From Actinoallomurus sp963799975 (lineage in GTDB: Bacteria > Actinomycetota > Actinomycetes > Streptosporangiales > Streptosporangiaceae), in NCBI GenBank assembly GCA_963799975.1, contig CAWCZF010000001.1, positions 372,001 through 436,000 of the forward strand: a stretch of 64,000 nt of DNA, given 5' to 3'. A program made the translations under genes and the position numbers. A model generated the notes under the pieces. That model was not told the DNA's origin. It worked only from the letters and a program-made list of their open reading frames with translations, and made no database searches. Positions 9,132-17,809 of this stretch are shown in pieces (the first letter of the stretch is position 1; each line of letters begins with the position of its first letter).

Positions 9132-9461
9132 ATGCCCTGCTATCGCTGCGGGGCCCGGCAGACCGACCCGATCCGCGGCGCGAGCCCCTGGAAACGCGGG
9201 GTACGCGCGGAGCGGCAGGTCCTGGTCTGCCCCAACTGCCAGGCGACCGCCGACTGGACGGCCGACCTGGACGCCTGCGAAACCTGCCGATCAGCGGGTC
9301 TGGTCTGCCGCCTGGGCGAGATCGAGTGCCGCGACTGCGGCCACGTACGCGCGGCGGAACCGGGCGGCGACACCCTGGTCACCTCGGGCGCCCCGGGCCT
9401 GTCAGAGGAGGTCGAGGCGGCCCTCAGCCGAGTCCTCGGCCGCCGAGGCGCAGCCACCTGA
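9132..9461 (+). CDS. Small zinc-ribbon protein
   Basis: 109 residues with four CxxC pairs: CYRCGA at the N-terminus, CPNC, CETC and CRDCGH. This suggests one or two zinc ribbons. No enzymatic domain is seen. A strong GGAGGGGG precedes the ATG. It lies 61 bp after the peroxiredoxin on the same strand, ahead of the tRNA-Val gene. I recognise no named family; a nucleic-acid or redox-related role is possible but unsupported. Confidence 0.65.
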   Translation: MPCYRCGARQTDPIRGASPWKRGVRAERQVLVCPNCQATADWTADLDACETCRSAGLVCRLGEIECRDCGHVRAAEPGGDTLVTSGAPGLSEEVEAALSRVLGRRGAAT

Positions 9462-9539
9462 ACCCTGCGCGAGCAATGGTTTGGCGGTCACCCACCCGAT
9501 CCCGGTAGTCTTTCCCGGTCGCCGGACCTTTCCGGCCAC

Positions 9540-9612
9540 GGGCGCATAGCTCAGTGGTTAGAGCACTGGTCTTACAAACCAGGAGTCGCTGGTTCGAATC
9601 CAGCTGTGCCCA
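9540..9612 (+). tRNA. tRNA-Val (anticodon TAC)
   Basis: A full cloverleaf of 73 nt. Acceptor GGGCGCA pairs with TGTGCCC with one G-T. The anticodon arm is CTGGT-CTTACAA-ACCAG, with TAC as anticodon. The T arm is GCTGG-TTCGAAT-CCAGC, discriminator A. CCA is not encoded (the base run after the discriminator is CCCC). The 3' part of the gene is the attachment site of the element that follows, and integration leaves the tRNA intact. Confidence 0.97.
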
Positions 9613-9615
9613 CCC
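9567..9615 (+). repeat. attL: left 49-bp direct repeat of the AICE
   Basis: 49 bp identical to 23085-23133. The identity begins in the anticodon stem of tRNA-Val (TGGTCTTACAAACC) and ends three C after the discriminator base. The integrase gene lies ~130 bp inside. Location, length and tRNA overlap fit site-specific integration by a tyrosine recombinase. Confidence 0.95.
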
Positions 9616-9631
9616 CTTGATCAAGAGCAAA

Positions 9632-9670
9632 AACGGCGTCCGACCTGCAAGTTTGAGGTCGGACGCCGTT
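9632..9670. terminator. Perfect 15-bp stem-loop beside attL
   Basis: Arms AACGGCGTCCGACCT and AGGTCGGACGCCGTT with a 9-nt loop. It lies between attL and the end of the integrase gene, so it can terminate the integrase transcript, the tRNA transcript or both. A short palindrome CTTGATCAAG is 7 bp to its left and could instead be part of the integrase arm sites. Confidence 0.65.
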
Positions 9671-9741
9671 CGCTTGATGTCCGGTTGTCCCTGGCCCCTA
9701 CCGGCTCACGGCGGGTGGCTGTGCCGAATACGTGCCGAAGA

Positions 9742-11157
9742 TCAGCCGGTGTTCCTCAGCGCCTCCGTGATGCGCCGCTTGGCGATCTCGTCCTGCCCTT
9801 CGAGGCACGACGCATAGGTCCGGAGCAGCACGTCAACGCCGTGACCGGCCCACTTGGCGACCTGTGTCGCAGGGACACCCCCGTTGAGCCAGGTGGAGAC
9901 GCAGGCATGCCGCAGGTCGTACGGCCGCCGAGCCAGTGGTGAGGTGTACTGCTGGGCGCTGAGAGTGTCCCTGCGGGCTTCTCGCCACGCGCGCCGGTAC
10001 GTGATGGCTGGCATGTCTCCGCCACGGACACCGACGAAGAGGCGGGCGTCGGCGGCCTCGCCGACGTGTTCCTGAAGGTGCGTCCGGAGAATGACGGTCA
10101 GTTCGGGAGGGCAGGGCACCCGCCGCTCCTGGCCTTCCGCACGATGCTTGAGCTGTCGGCGTTGTTCGCGGTGACTGCCGTCGTCGGTCCATTCGCGGCC
10201 GGCGTCTGGGGTCGGCTGCCGGAAGTTGAGTTCGCCCCAGCCGTCTTCAGGCTCTATCCACTTTGCCGCTTCCGCATCCCAGGTCTGGCCTGGCAGCGTC
10301 ACGTTCTCGCGGACCAGGCTGATCGCCTCTTCCGGTCGTAGCGCCGAGTAGTACATGATCGCGAAGAATGCGACGAGTCGTGGTCCGCTGGGTTCCCGTG
10401 CCTTCACGGCCTTCAGGAGGGCTCGCGCCTGGTCGGGGTTGACGACGCTGCGTCGATCGATCTCGCTTGAGGTCTTCGGTGCGCTCCACTTCAGCGCTCG
10501 AATCGGGTTCGAGGTCAGTAGCTTCCGTTCGGTTACCGCGTAGTCCATGGCGTTCGCAAGGATCATCCGGTTTCGGCGCGCGACACTTGCCGCAGAGCGT
10601 TTTCCGTCGAGTCGTGTCGTTGCGGCTTCCAGTGCCTTCCGTGCCGTCTCCGGCTCGGTGAGGGCCGACACGCGGACCGTGTTGGCCGCGACCCAAGCGA
10701 GTGCCTGCGCGACGTCTTCCGGGGCTGAGTCACGCTGCTTGGCGTTGAACCCCCAGCGGAACAGCGCCTTGCGGAGGAGGGCGTCGTTCGGCTTTCCGCG
10801 ATCCGTCGTGAAGAGGGCCGGTGTCGCCTTGGTGAGTGCGTACGCGATGTCATGCCGATATTTCGCTGACGCTGCCTTCCATTTCATGTCCACGAAGGCG
10901 CATGCGAAGTCATACCAGGTCATATCGCCTTCCGTGCGCTGCCATGAGACCGGACGTCCGGTCTTCAGGACGAACGCCTCACCTTTCCTCGTCGCCGTGC
11001 GCAACTCTGCAAGGAAGCTCTCCGATTGAGCCTTGTTGCGGAATGGCTCTTTCCACGCCCTTGGGCCTACTTTCCAGCGAGCCGTGTAGGTGGTGACCTT
11101 CTTGCCCTTGTAGACCTCGGTTTTGTAGATGCGGACGTCGTAGGTGATGTTGTGCAT
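9742..11157 (-). CDS. int: Tyrosine site-specific recombinase (AICE integrase)
   Basis: 471 residues. It catalyses integration and excision at tRNA-Val. The N-terminus has an arm-binding/SAM-like region; the catalytic domain carries the first Arg in SALRPEEAISLV (~residue 272), RRPYDLRHACVSTWLNGG (~residues 408-425), WAGHGV, and the nucleophile Tyr448 in LRTYASCL. The form PYDLRHA instead of HDLRH is common in actinomycete integrases. ATG 11157 overlaps the Xis stop (TGATG), so the two are translationally coupled. The protein faces attL, as expected for an AICE. Confidence 0.93.
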   Translation of the reverse strand: MHNITYDVRIYKTEVYKGKKVTTYTARWKVGPRAWKEPFRNKAQSESFLAELRTATRKGEAFVLKTGRPVSWQRTEGDMTWYDFACAFVDMKWKAASAKYRHDIAYALTKATPALFTTDRGKPNDALLRKALFRWGFNAKQRDSAPEDVAQALAWVAANTVRVSALTEPETARKALEAATTRLDGKRSAASVARRNRMILANAMDYAVTERKLLTSNPIRALKWSAPKTSSEIDRRSVVNPDQARALLKAVKAREPSGPRLVAFFAIMYYSALRPEEAISLVRENVTLPGQTWDAEAAKWIEPEDGWGELNFRQPTPDAGREWTDDGSHREQRRQLKHRAEGQERRVPCPPELTVILRTHLQEHVGEAADARLFVGVRGGDMPAITYRRAWREARRDTLSAQQYTSPLARRPYDLRHACVSTWLNGGVPATQVAKWAGHGVDVLLRTYASCLEGQDEIAKRRITEALRNTG

Positions 11158-11354
11158 CAGGCGGCGTCCTCGCGGGCGTTGAGCCAGCGGTCGAGTTCGG
11201 TGCGGCGGATGCGGAGGCTGCCGTTGGGGAGGGTGATGCAGCGGGGGGCTTTTCGCTTGGCTCGCCAGTCGTAGAAGGTTGATCGGGAGATGCCGAGTTC
11301 GGCGCAGACTTCGATGAGGGTGAGTTTGTCGCGGGTGCGCGCGGCGGTCCTCAT
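11157..11354 (-). CDS. xis: Excisionase (Xis), MerR/HTH_17-like
   Basis: 65 residues, a single winged-helix DNA-binding domain: LTLIEVCAELGISRSTFYDW, then CITLPNGSLRIRRTELDRWL. This is the standard architecture of recombination directionality factors in actinomycete elements. The ATG at 11354 has GGAGGG eight nt upstream. The stop overlaps the integrase start by one base. Confidence 0.88.
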   Translation of the reverse strand: MRTAARTRDKLTLIEVCAELGISRSTFYDWRAKRKAPRCITLPNGSLRIRRTELDRWLNAREDAA

Positions 11355-11587
11355 TGGGCAAGCCCTCCGGTGGTGCTGGTGCGATCGGGATGGAGGCGTT
11401 CGGGCGGTCGGTGGGGTTGGTGACGTTGCGTGTCCGGCTTGGAGGGCTGGTGGGGCGCGGGGGGCGTGCAGCGTGTCAGCGAAATTCAGCAGAATTGTTT
11501 TTGCTGATTTGTGCTGACGTGCTGCGGGGTGCTTGGGCGGGTGGGGCCGGTCGCTGCGGTGACGAGGAGTGACGTGCGTGGGGAGGG
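11355..11587. other. Non-coding stretch upstream of xis-int
   Basis: 233 bp between the replication gene and xis. The piece at 11478-11520 is notably low in GC (AGCAGAATTGTTTTTGCTG), unlike the rest of the element. A GC-poor stretch here could carry the xis-int promoter; no clear -10/-35 pair is visible. Confidence 0.35.
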
Positions 11588-13570
11588 TCATCGCGGGTTC
11601 GCTATGGCGTTCGGGTGGAGTTCGTAGGTGGGTGCGGTTGGGCGTCCGCGTCCGGTGCGGGGTGGTGGTGGGAGGCGTCGGAGCCAGCCGTGGGTTTCGA
11701 GGAGGCGTAGGCCGGGGTCGAGGTCGTTGACCTTCTTGAAGCGGCGGAGGGCGGGGAGGATGTCGCGGGTGGTGAAGCGGGTTGTTGTGGTGTTGCGTGC
11801 CCAGTCGAGGATGGCCTTGGCATCGGCGGTGGCAGGGTCAGCGCCCATCGCGTCGTAGGCGGCTTTGGCGTGTTCGGTGAAGTAGTCGGCGACGTCGCGT
11901 GCGTCGGCGAACGTGTCGGCAGTGATGGGGGTGTCCCACCCGTCGCGGAAGTGTTTGGCGAGGTGGAGAAGGCCGGCTATGCGGACGGTCGCGCCGGTGA
12001 GTTTGCCGCCCCAGTCGGTCATGTGGGCGAGGTCGCCGTCCGGGCGGAAACGCGGCTCGATGTCGGCGAGTAGCGCAACGATGGACGCTTGAGCTTCGGG
12101 GGTGAAGGTGAGCGTTGCCGGTTCGGTAAGGCTCGCCAACGACAGGATGAGCGTCTTGGCGTTGAGCCGGTAGGTGTTCTCCTGGTCCTGCGGCATAGGG
12201 GCGGGTTGGTTGTTGCGGTAGCCCAGCAAGGATTCTGGGACGGAGAACAGGAGCCGTCCCAAGAGTCCTTGGTCGCGGAATTGCGGGGTTGCGCCGAGTT
12301 CGGCGAGTACGCCGGGTTGGGTGCAGATTCCGAGGGTGACGGTTGCGGCGTCGATCTGTTCGGACTCGCGCCCCATCCGGTCGACGCGGATTTCTTCGCC
12401 TGCGTGGCCTTTCTTCAGGACGGCGAAGTTCGGTGCGCCGGAGTAGCGGCCGGCGGCGATGGAGAAGACTTCCCCTTCCGGGGAGAGCACCGCCATACGT
12501 CCGCCCTGTTCGTACAGGAGGGAGGTAAGGACTTCGACGGTCGCGTCGTCGGAAAACAGGCGCGGAGTCGCGGGGACGACGGTTGCGTCGAGGTCTAGCT
12601 TGGCGCGGGCCGCTGCGGTCAATGCCGCGTCCTTCTCCGCTGGGTGGAGGGCGTTCTCTGCTGTTTTGGCGGTCTTGTCGGCTTCGGCTTCGGCCATGCG
12701 GCGTCGGATGACCGCTTCGGCGATCAGCGGTTGGGCGTCGGCGATCAGGGCCTTCTCGGCGGTCTTGATCGGGGCGCACATCGCCCGGTAGACCTCGGAC
12801 TTGCGGTTGCCGGGTGGCAGGACGACGACGGTGAACAGGTTCGCCGGTTCCTGCCAGGCGGGTGCTTGGATCCAGACTTTGCCGCCGGCGGCGACGGCGA
12901 GGACGGCCAGGGCGAGGCATCCGGCGAGATCGGTGGGGGTTTGGGTGACTTCGGCGAGGCTCGCGGCGTACTCCCCGATCCAGTCCGGGAGGGTCCACAG
13001 GGGGAAGGGCGGCAGGCCGGTTGTGGTGGAGGTGAGGGGTGTCGGCTCGGGCCAGCCTCGCGTGTCGGTTACTGCGACGGTGGCGAGTTCGGCGGCTACG
13101 GCGGCGCGGAGGTCGGCGGTGCTGCCGTTGGCGGGGGCGTCGTAGCCGAGTTGGGTGAGGCGGGTGCCGGTCTCGATGACGCGACGGGCGTAGGCGAGGT
13201 CTCGTACGAGTTGGGCGTAGTAGCCGGCGTTCGCGGCGGTGGGGACGACGCTGACCAAGGTGTGCAGGTAGGGAGCGCCGCCGGACTTGATCAGGTCCTT
13301 GCCGAGTGCGGCGGCGACGGGGATGGCGTGGAACGGGTCGCCGTGGTCGGCCAGGCCCGTGATGGTGTCCCAGATCCGTACGTGTGCGGGCCGGTAGAAC
13401 TCGCTGCCGTCGAGCAGCTCCCGGACTTCGGTGAGTACGGGCGGGGCGAGCATGACGGCACCGAGCACGACCTGTTCGGCTTCGATGTTGTGCGGCAGGA
13501 CGCGTTCGGGCTCGGCGTCGGCCTGGTGCTCGTCGGCGGCGACGAGTTGGAGCGCGGTGGGCTTGGTCAT
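11588..13570 (-). CDS. AICE replication protein: DnaB-N domain plus DUF3987
   Basis: 660 residues. Residues ~20-130 resemble the N-terminal domain of DnaB-type helicases (VLPHNIEAEQVVLGAVMLAP, then DGSEFYRPAHVRIWDTITGL). A DUF3987-like ATPase part follows, with a P-loop-like VVLPPGNRKSEVYRAM and IRVDRMGRESEQIDAATVTL. DUF3987 proteins are linked to primase-helicase functions on mobile elements. It sits where RepSA or Prim-Pol initiators lie in classic AICEs, so it is probably the element's replication protein. No archaeo-eukaryotic primase motif was seen. Confidence 0.78.
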   Translation of the reverse strand: MTKPTALQLVAADEHQADAEPERVLPHNIEAEQVVLGAVMLAPPVLTEVRELLDGSEFYRPAHVRIWDTITGLADHGDPFHAIPVAAALGKDLIKSGGAPYLHTLVSVVPTAANAGYYAQLVRDLAYARRVIETGTRLTQLGYDAPANGSTADLRAAVAAELATVAVTDTRGWPEPTPLTSTTTGLPPFPLWTLPDWIGEYAASLAEVTQTPTDLAGCLALAVLAVAAGGKVWIQAPAWQEPANLFTVVVLPPGNRKSEVYRAMCAPIKTAEKALIADAQPLIAEAVIRRRMAEAEADKTAKTAENALHPAEKDAALTAAARAKLDLDATVVPATPRLFSDDATVEVLTSLLYEQGGRMAVLSPEGEVFSIAAGRYSGAPNFAVLKKGHAGEEIRVDRMGRESEQIDAATVTLGICTQPGVLAELGATPQFRDQGLLGRLLFSVPESLLGYRNNQPAPMPQDQENTYRLNAKTLILSLASLTEPATLTFTPEAQASIVALLADIEPRFRPDGDLAHMTDWGGKLTGATVRIAGLLHLAKHFRDGWDTPITADTFADARDVADYFTEHAKAAYDAMGADPATADAKAILDWARNTTTTRFTTRDILPALRRFKKVNDLDPGLRLLETHGWLRRLPPPPRTGRGRPTAPTYELHPNAIANPR

Positions 13571-13834
13571 GCGGTGAACCTCTGATCCGGGAGGGCGGAG
13601 CGGGTCATGATGGGGGTGCCTCCGGTTCGGTTGGGGGCCTGCGGCCCGGCGTCGTGCGTGGTGGCTGTGCGCCGGGCCGCTCCAACCTCCCCAGGGCGCG
13701 TACGCGGGGCGGAGCAGAGGGAGCGAAACCCGTAATCAGGCTGGTCAGTGCCGGGTTTTGCCGATACCACCCCCGAAACCGGTTTCGGGGGTGGTGGAAC
13801 CGCTCAGTCCTCGTCGGGGTCTTCGTCCAGGCCC
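13571..13834. other. Intergenic region with a 30-bp perfect palindrome
   Basis: 264 bp between the replication gene and the translocase gene. It contains the palindrome annotated at 13766-13795 and otherwise no convincing gene. Position next to both the replication and transfer genes makes it a candidate for the transfer locus (clt) or a replication origin, as well as a terminator for the translocase gene. Confidence 0.45.
13766..13795. repeat. 30-bp perfect palindrome in the AICE
   Basis: Half site ACCACCCCCGAAACC followed directly by its reverse complement, no loop, 30 bp in total. It begins 40 bp after the 3' end of the translocase gene on the minus strand. As RNA it would form a loop-poor hairpin, so a protein-binding site or DNA cruciform is at least as likely as a terminator. 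Confidence 0.8.
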
Positions 13835-16003
13835 TCAAAGACCTCGCCCGTACGCTGCGGGAAGGTCGTCGTAGCGCAGGCCCTTGCCGCCGCCTCCGTC
13901 GCCGCGCTTGTTGATCTGGCGGGTCCGGACGCCGTACGGCTTGAGGGCGTTCGACAGCGCGGTGGAGCGGGCGGCGCGTACTTCGCGAAGCTCGTCTTCG
14001 GTCATCGCTGAGGTGGGCTTGTCGGTCTTGACCCACGCTGCGTAGAGGTCGGGCCGGTAGGCGGCGAGCGCCTCGACGAGCCGCTGTGAGTGCATGGTGT
14101 CTTCACCGCTCGGCCAGACGGCGCGGAGGTGGTCGACCAGGTCGGCCGCGTCGACGTCGGCGATCGTCTCGCCCGCCGCTTCACCTGAGAGGGTGCCGGC
14201 GGCGGTGCGCAGGGCCAGGGCGCGGCGGCCGATCTCGAAGGCTTCGTCTTGGGTGATGAATGCCGCTCGTACGATCTCGGTGTCGAGGGCGGAGCGGGCG
14301 AGCCAGCCGGTACCGGCGTCCTTGCGCGGGTCGAACATCGTCGCGCGGATGCCGCGTTGGTACATGGAGGTGCCAAGGATCAGGTCGTTCGCGGTGTGGC
14401 TGGCCACGGCGAGGCAGAAGCGCAGCATGGCGTTGTCGGAAACACCCTTGGGGATGGACTTGGCGTCCGGGCGTTGCGTGGTGAAGACGAGGATGATCCC
14501 GTACGCGCGGGCCTTGCGGATGAGGCGTCCGGCGATCTCGCCCGCGAGCTTGCCGTACTTCTCGTGCTCGAACAGCGTGTGCGCCTCATCGAAGATCGCG
14601 AGCAGCGGATGCAGACCCAGGTTCTTGCGGGAGGCGAGGTGCGGGTAGACCTTCCGGCCGTTGGGCACCTCGGAGACCGGCAGGTCGGCGACGACCTTCT
14701 TGCGCCGCTTCAGCTCCCGTTCGAGGGCCTTCAGCCCGTCGAGGGCGGCCTTGCAGTGCTCGTCATCGTCACCGCTGACGTACCGGTGGCAGATCGGTTT
14801 GAGGCCCTCCAGGTCGCCAGAGCCTTTCAGCTCATAGACCCACTCTTCACACGTCACGTCGAGCGCGCCGGCGGCGGCGATGGCCAGTACCGCGCTGGTC
14901 TTGCCCGAGCCGGGGACGCCTCCCATGATGAGGTTGCCGTACATCAGCGGGATGGTGACGAGCCGCCCGCGCGGGTCGAACCCGAACGGGATCGGCTCGA
15001 ACAGGTCGGCCTCGCCGGTCCGGAGCAGCGGCCACAGGCGGCGGGGAGTCTTGGCGGGGTCCTGCTTGGCGACCCACAGCACCAGGCGGCCGGGGTGGGC
15101 GTCGGTGTCGGTGCCGGGCCACACGGTGGCCAGCGGGCGGCGCATCGCGCCCGCCAGTTCGGCGCGCTTCTCCAAGACCGTGGTCGCGAGTGCGCCGGGC
15201 GGTAGGTCGATCTCGGCTCGCCAGCCGGGGCCATCGGTCTGGATCGGCTCGGGCCAGTCGATATCGCCCTTGACCCCGATCGCCACAAGTGCGGCCTCGA
15301 CTTCGGGTGAGGCGAGCGGGCGCATGACGTGCACCGAGACGTACCGCTGCACGATCGGCTTGTCCGGGTCCTTGCCGGCGATACCGAGCAGCGACGCCAC
15401 GCCTGCCGCCACGGCGGCGAACGCCCAGCCGGGCAGGAGCACGGCCGCCGCCATGATGAGGAAGCCCGCCGGTACGGCGACGACGATGGAGACGCGCTTG
15501 CGCGGGCCGGTGCGCTTGGTCTGGATCGCGGACAGGTGCATCCAGGCGGCGGGGTCGGCGTTCGCGGCGGCCTTGGCCACGACCGGGCGGGCTTCGGCGT
15601 CGGTCACCCACAACCACCAGCGGTGAGTCAGGCGCGCCGTACCGCGTGGCGAGTGCGACATCAGCCGGAGCAGGTACACGGGCGTACGGGCCGCGTGGAA
15701 GCCGGTCACGTGACGGTAGTAGCGGGCGACGAATCGTGCGTTCTCGAAGAACTCGCGGCGGTCGAGCAGGTACGAGGGGATGACGGCGGGCGCGGACTCC
15801 AGGTAAACGCGGCGGGCCGACAGCCAACCGTCCCCCGGTGCCTGCGCCGCCGGGTCATCGACCAGGGTTTCGGCGGCCTCCTCGCCGACCACTTCGGCGT
15901 CGATGACCTCGCCGTCCAAGACCGGTTCATCACGGCTGGGGAACGGCACGATCTGCGCGTCGATCGGTTCGGAGTCCTCGCGGTGCTTGGGGGTCTGGTT
16001 CAT
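13835..16003 (-). CDS. FtsK/SpoIIIE-type DNA translocase (TraB-like, conjugal transfer)
   Basis: 722 residues. AICE transfer of double-stranded DNA is driven by a single hexameric FtsK-like pump. An acidic N-terminal tail is followed by two or more hydrophobic segments (VSIVVAVPAGFLIMAAAVLL, then AFAAVAAGVASLLGIAG), a Walker A MGGVPGSGKTSAVLA and a Walker B LLAIFDEAHTLFE. The C-terminal ~70 residues look like a winged-helix region that may read clt repeats. The ATG at 16003 follows TGGAG; an ATG at 16048 would add 15 residues. Membrane-located. Confidence 0.92.
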   Translation of the reverse strand: MNQTPKHREDSEPIDAQIVPFPSRDEPVLDGEVIDAEVVGEEAAETLVDDPAAQAPGDGWLSARRVYLESAPAVIPSYLLDRREFFENARFVARYYRHVTGFHAARTPVYLLRLMSHSPRGTARLTHRWWLWVTDAEARPVVAKAAANADPAAWMHLSAIQTKRTGPRKRVSIVVAVPAGFLIMAAAVLLPGWAFAAVAAGVASLLGIAGKDPDKPIVQRYVSVHVMRPLASPEVEAALVAIGVKGDIDWPEPIQTDGPGWRAEIDLPPGALATTVLEKRAELAGAMRRPLATVWPGTDTDAHPGRLVLWVAKQDPAKTPRRLWPLLRTGEADLFEPIPFGFDPRGRLVTIPLMYGNLIMGGVPGSGKTSAVLAIAAAGALDVTCEEWVYELKGSGDLEGLKPICHRYVSGDDDEHCKAALDGLKALERELKRRKKVVADLPVSEVPNGRKVYPHLASRKNLGLHPLLAIFDEAHTLFEHEKYGKLAGEIAGRLIRKARAYGIILVFTTQRPDAKSIPKGVSDNAMLRFCLAVASHTANDLILGTSMYQRGIRATMFDPRKDAGTGWLARSALDTEIVRAAFITQDEAFEIGRRALALRTAAGTLSGEAAGETIADVDAADLVDHLRAVWPSGEDTMHSQRLVEALAAYRPDLYAAWVKTDKPTSAMTEDELREVRAARSTALSNALKPYGVRTRQINKRGDGGGGKGLRYDDLPAAYGRGL

Positions 16004-16093
16004 GCTGGAGATCTCCAGGTGTCGCATCTGGGGAGCGGGCGGCGGCATGTCTTGGCGGATGGGCCGCCGCCCGCATTGAGCTTCGGGGGCTTG

Positions 16094-16240
16094 TCAGCCG
16101 TTGTGGAGTTCGTCGATCAGGTCGGCGTGGTCGAGGCAGAGCGGTGTGCCGTCGCGGTCTTCGGTGCCGTACTGACGGCAGGGGGAGGCGGCGAAGATGA
16201 GGCGGTGGTGCTCGCAGCGAGCCCGGTGGCTGTGGGTCAT
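16094..16240 (-). CDS. Small Cys/His-containing AICE protein
   Basis: 48 residues: CEHHRLIFAASPC, then CLDHADLIDELHNG, so the Cys and His residues could hold one zinc ion. The ATG overlaps the stop of the upstream DUF2637 gene (ATGA), which supports translation as part of the same operon. No named family recognised. Confidence 0.55.
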   Translation of the reverse strand: MTHSHRARCEHHRLIFAASPCRQYGTEDRDGTPLCLDHADLIDELHNG

Positions 16241-17580
16241 GCCGACTCTCCGTCCGCGATGGTCCGTAGGTGCCGCTTGACGGTCGTCACGCCCAGGCCG
16301 AGCGCTTCGGCGATCTGCTTCGGCTTGTGGTCGGGGTGGGCGGCGAGGTGATCGGCGATTCGGCGTAGGGTCTGGGCGCCCTTCGCGCGGCGCGCTTCGG
16401 CCCCCGATCGTGACCTCACGGTGTGGCCCGTACGGTCCGGGAGGTCGTTTCGCTGCTCGCCCCGGATCTGGTCCGCCTCTGGCGAAGGGAGATCGAGCGG
16501 GCGGCCGGCGAGCTTGGCGGACCCGTCCGGGCCATCGGTGTCCGGACCGCCGGGGACCGATGCGGACCCTGCTTCCGGCGGTTCGCGGTCGGCGAGCCAG
16601 GTTGCGATCTCGTCGGCGAACGCCGCTTCCAAGATGGCCGCTTCTCGTTCGGCGTCGGTCGGCTCGGCGTCGGCCCGGACGATCGCGCCGTCGCTGATCG
16701 TCAGGTCGCCCGCAGCGGCTGCGTCGCGGTCGGTGTGCCGTTGGCGAGCGAGGATCTTGCGGGCCGTACGGCGAGCGCGGCGGGTTGCCTCCGGCCCGAC
16801 GCCGTACCGGTCGATCCACGCGGCGCGCCACGCGTCCTCAGCGACGATGCCCCTCGCGGCGGAGATCGCTGCCGCCTGCGCGCTGAGTCGAGGGAAGCGC
16901 AGACGCCGGATGAGCGCCTGACGCGTCTGCGCTGCCGTACGAGCGCGCTGCTTCCGCTGCTTGAGCGCGACCGTCAGCTCAAGCAACCCGATGCCGAGCA
17001 GTGACGTCAGGCCGAGCGCGACACCGACCTGATAGTCGCTCGCAGCGAGGTGGTGAAGGCCGTGGCCGGCTGCCGTGAGTCCGTGCCAGAGGTTCAGACA
17101 GGACGCGATTCCCGCTTGAACCCAGGTCATCGCCCGGTACCGTCCCGCGGGCTGGTCGGCCTCGATCGCCTCGTGCGCCAACCGCGCCGAGTACAGAACC
17201 GAGCCCTCCAACGCGACGGGGAGCAGCGGGGCGAGCAGACCCAAGTGCATGACCTGGCGACCGAACTCGTACTGCCCGTTCCACGCGATGACCGCCGGAG
17301 CCCCGATCGCCAACACCGGCAGCCCCCATCGACGTCCCGCCGACACGGCGACCCGCCACGCCTCCGTACGGCGCTGCCGACGTCGGTCCGCGTGTTCGGC
17401 TGCCTGCCGACGATGCTCGGCCTTGTCTTCCTGCCGTCGAGCCGCGCGCTCGTCGTCACGCTGGTTCTCGGCGGCCTTCTTCGCCAGTTCGTTCTGTACG
17501 CGGAGGGCTTCGGCCTGAGCCGCAGCGAGACCGGCCCTGCCCTGCGCCTCGATGCGCTCCGCCTTGGCATCCCAGGTCAT
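16237..17580 (-). CDS. DUF2637 membrane protein with C-terminal HTH (SpdB-like spread protein)
   Basis: 447 residues. A charged coiled-coil start (residues 1-75, rich in RQEDKAEHRRQAAEHADRRR) is followed by four membrane helices between ~85 and 205, including WGLPVLAIGAPAVIAWNG and LLAPLLPVALEGSVLY. This is the DUF2637 pattern seen in actinomycete plasmids and AICEs. The C-terminal end carries an extra helix-turn-helix, HPDHKPKQIAEALGLGVTTV. It is probably involved in intramycelial spread or transfer-pore function; the HTH suggests DNA contact. Overlaps its neighbours on both sides by 4 bp. Confidence 0.8.
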   Translation of the reverse strand: MTWDAKAERIEAQGRAGLAAAQAEALRVQNELAKKAAENQRDDERAARRQEDKAEHRRQAAEHADRRRQRRTEAWRVAVSAGRRWGLPVLAIGAPAVIAWNGQYEFGRQVMHLGLLAPLLPVALEGSVLYSARLAHEAIEADQPAGRYRAMTWVQAGIASCLNLWHGLTAAGHGLHHLAASDYQVGVALGLTSLLGIGLLELTVALKQRKQRARTAAQTRQALIRRLRFPRLSAQAAAISAARGIVAEDAWRAAWIDRYGVGPEATRRARRTARKILARQRHTDRDAAAAGDLTISDGAIVRADAEPTDAEREAAILEAAFADEIATWLADREPPEAGSASVPGGPDTDGPDGSAKLAGRPLDLPSPEADQIRGEQRNDLPDRTGHTVRSRSGAEARRAKGAQTLRRIADHLAAHPDHKPKQIAEALGLGVTTVKRHLRTIADGESA

Positions 17581-17765
17581 CGGTGCGCCTCCCGAGCGGT
17601 CGACGTGAGCGGGCGGGCGGCCAGTACGGCGGCCTTGTCCAGGGCAAGCGCGGAAAGCGCCAGCGGGAGCGCCACCAGGCGCAGCAACGCGACGGTGAGG
17701 GCGAGGAGGATGACGTACAGCACGGAGGCCGCTCCGGCTCGCTGAATCAGTTGGGTCGTACTCAT
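17577..17765 (-). CDS. Small membrane protein of the AICE transfer operon
   Basis: 62 residues, mostly one or two hydrophobic helices (AASVLYVILLALTVALLRLV, then ALPLALSALALDKAAVL). ATG 17765 follows GAGGG; the stop overlaps the DUF2637 start. Position and hydrophobicity fit a small Spd-type spread protein. Confidence 0.6.
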   Translation of the reverse strand: MSTTQLIQRAGAASVLYVILLALTVALLRLVALPLALSALALDKAAVLAARPLTSTAREAHR

Positions 17766-17809
17766 CAGGGGTGTCCCTCTCTGGAAAGTCGGCGACGTTG
17801 GAGGGCGCG

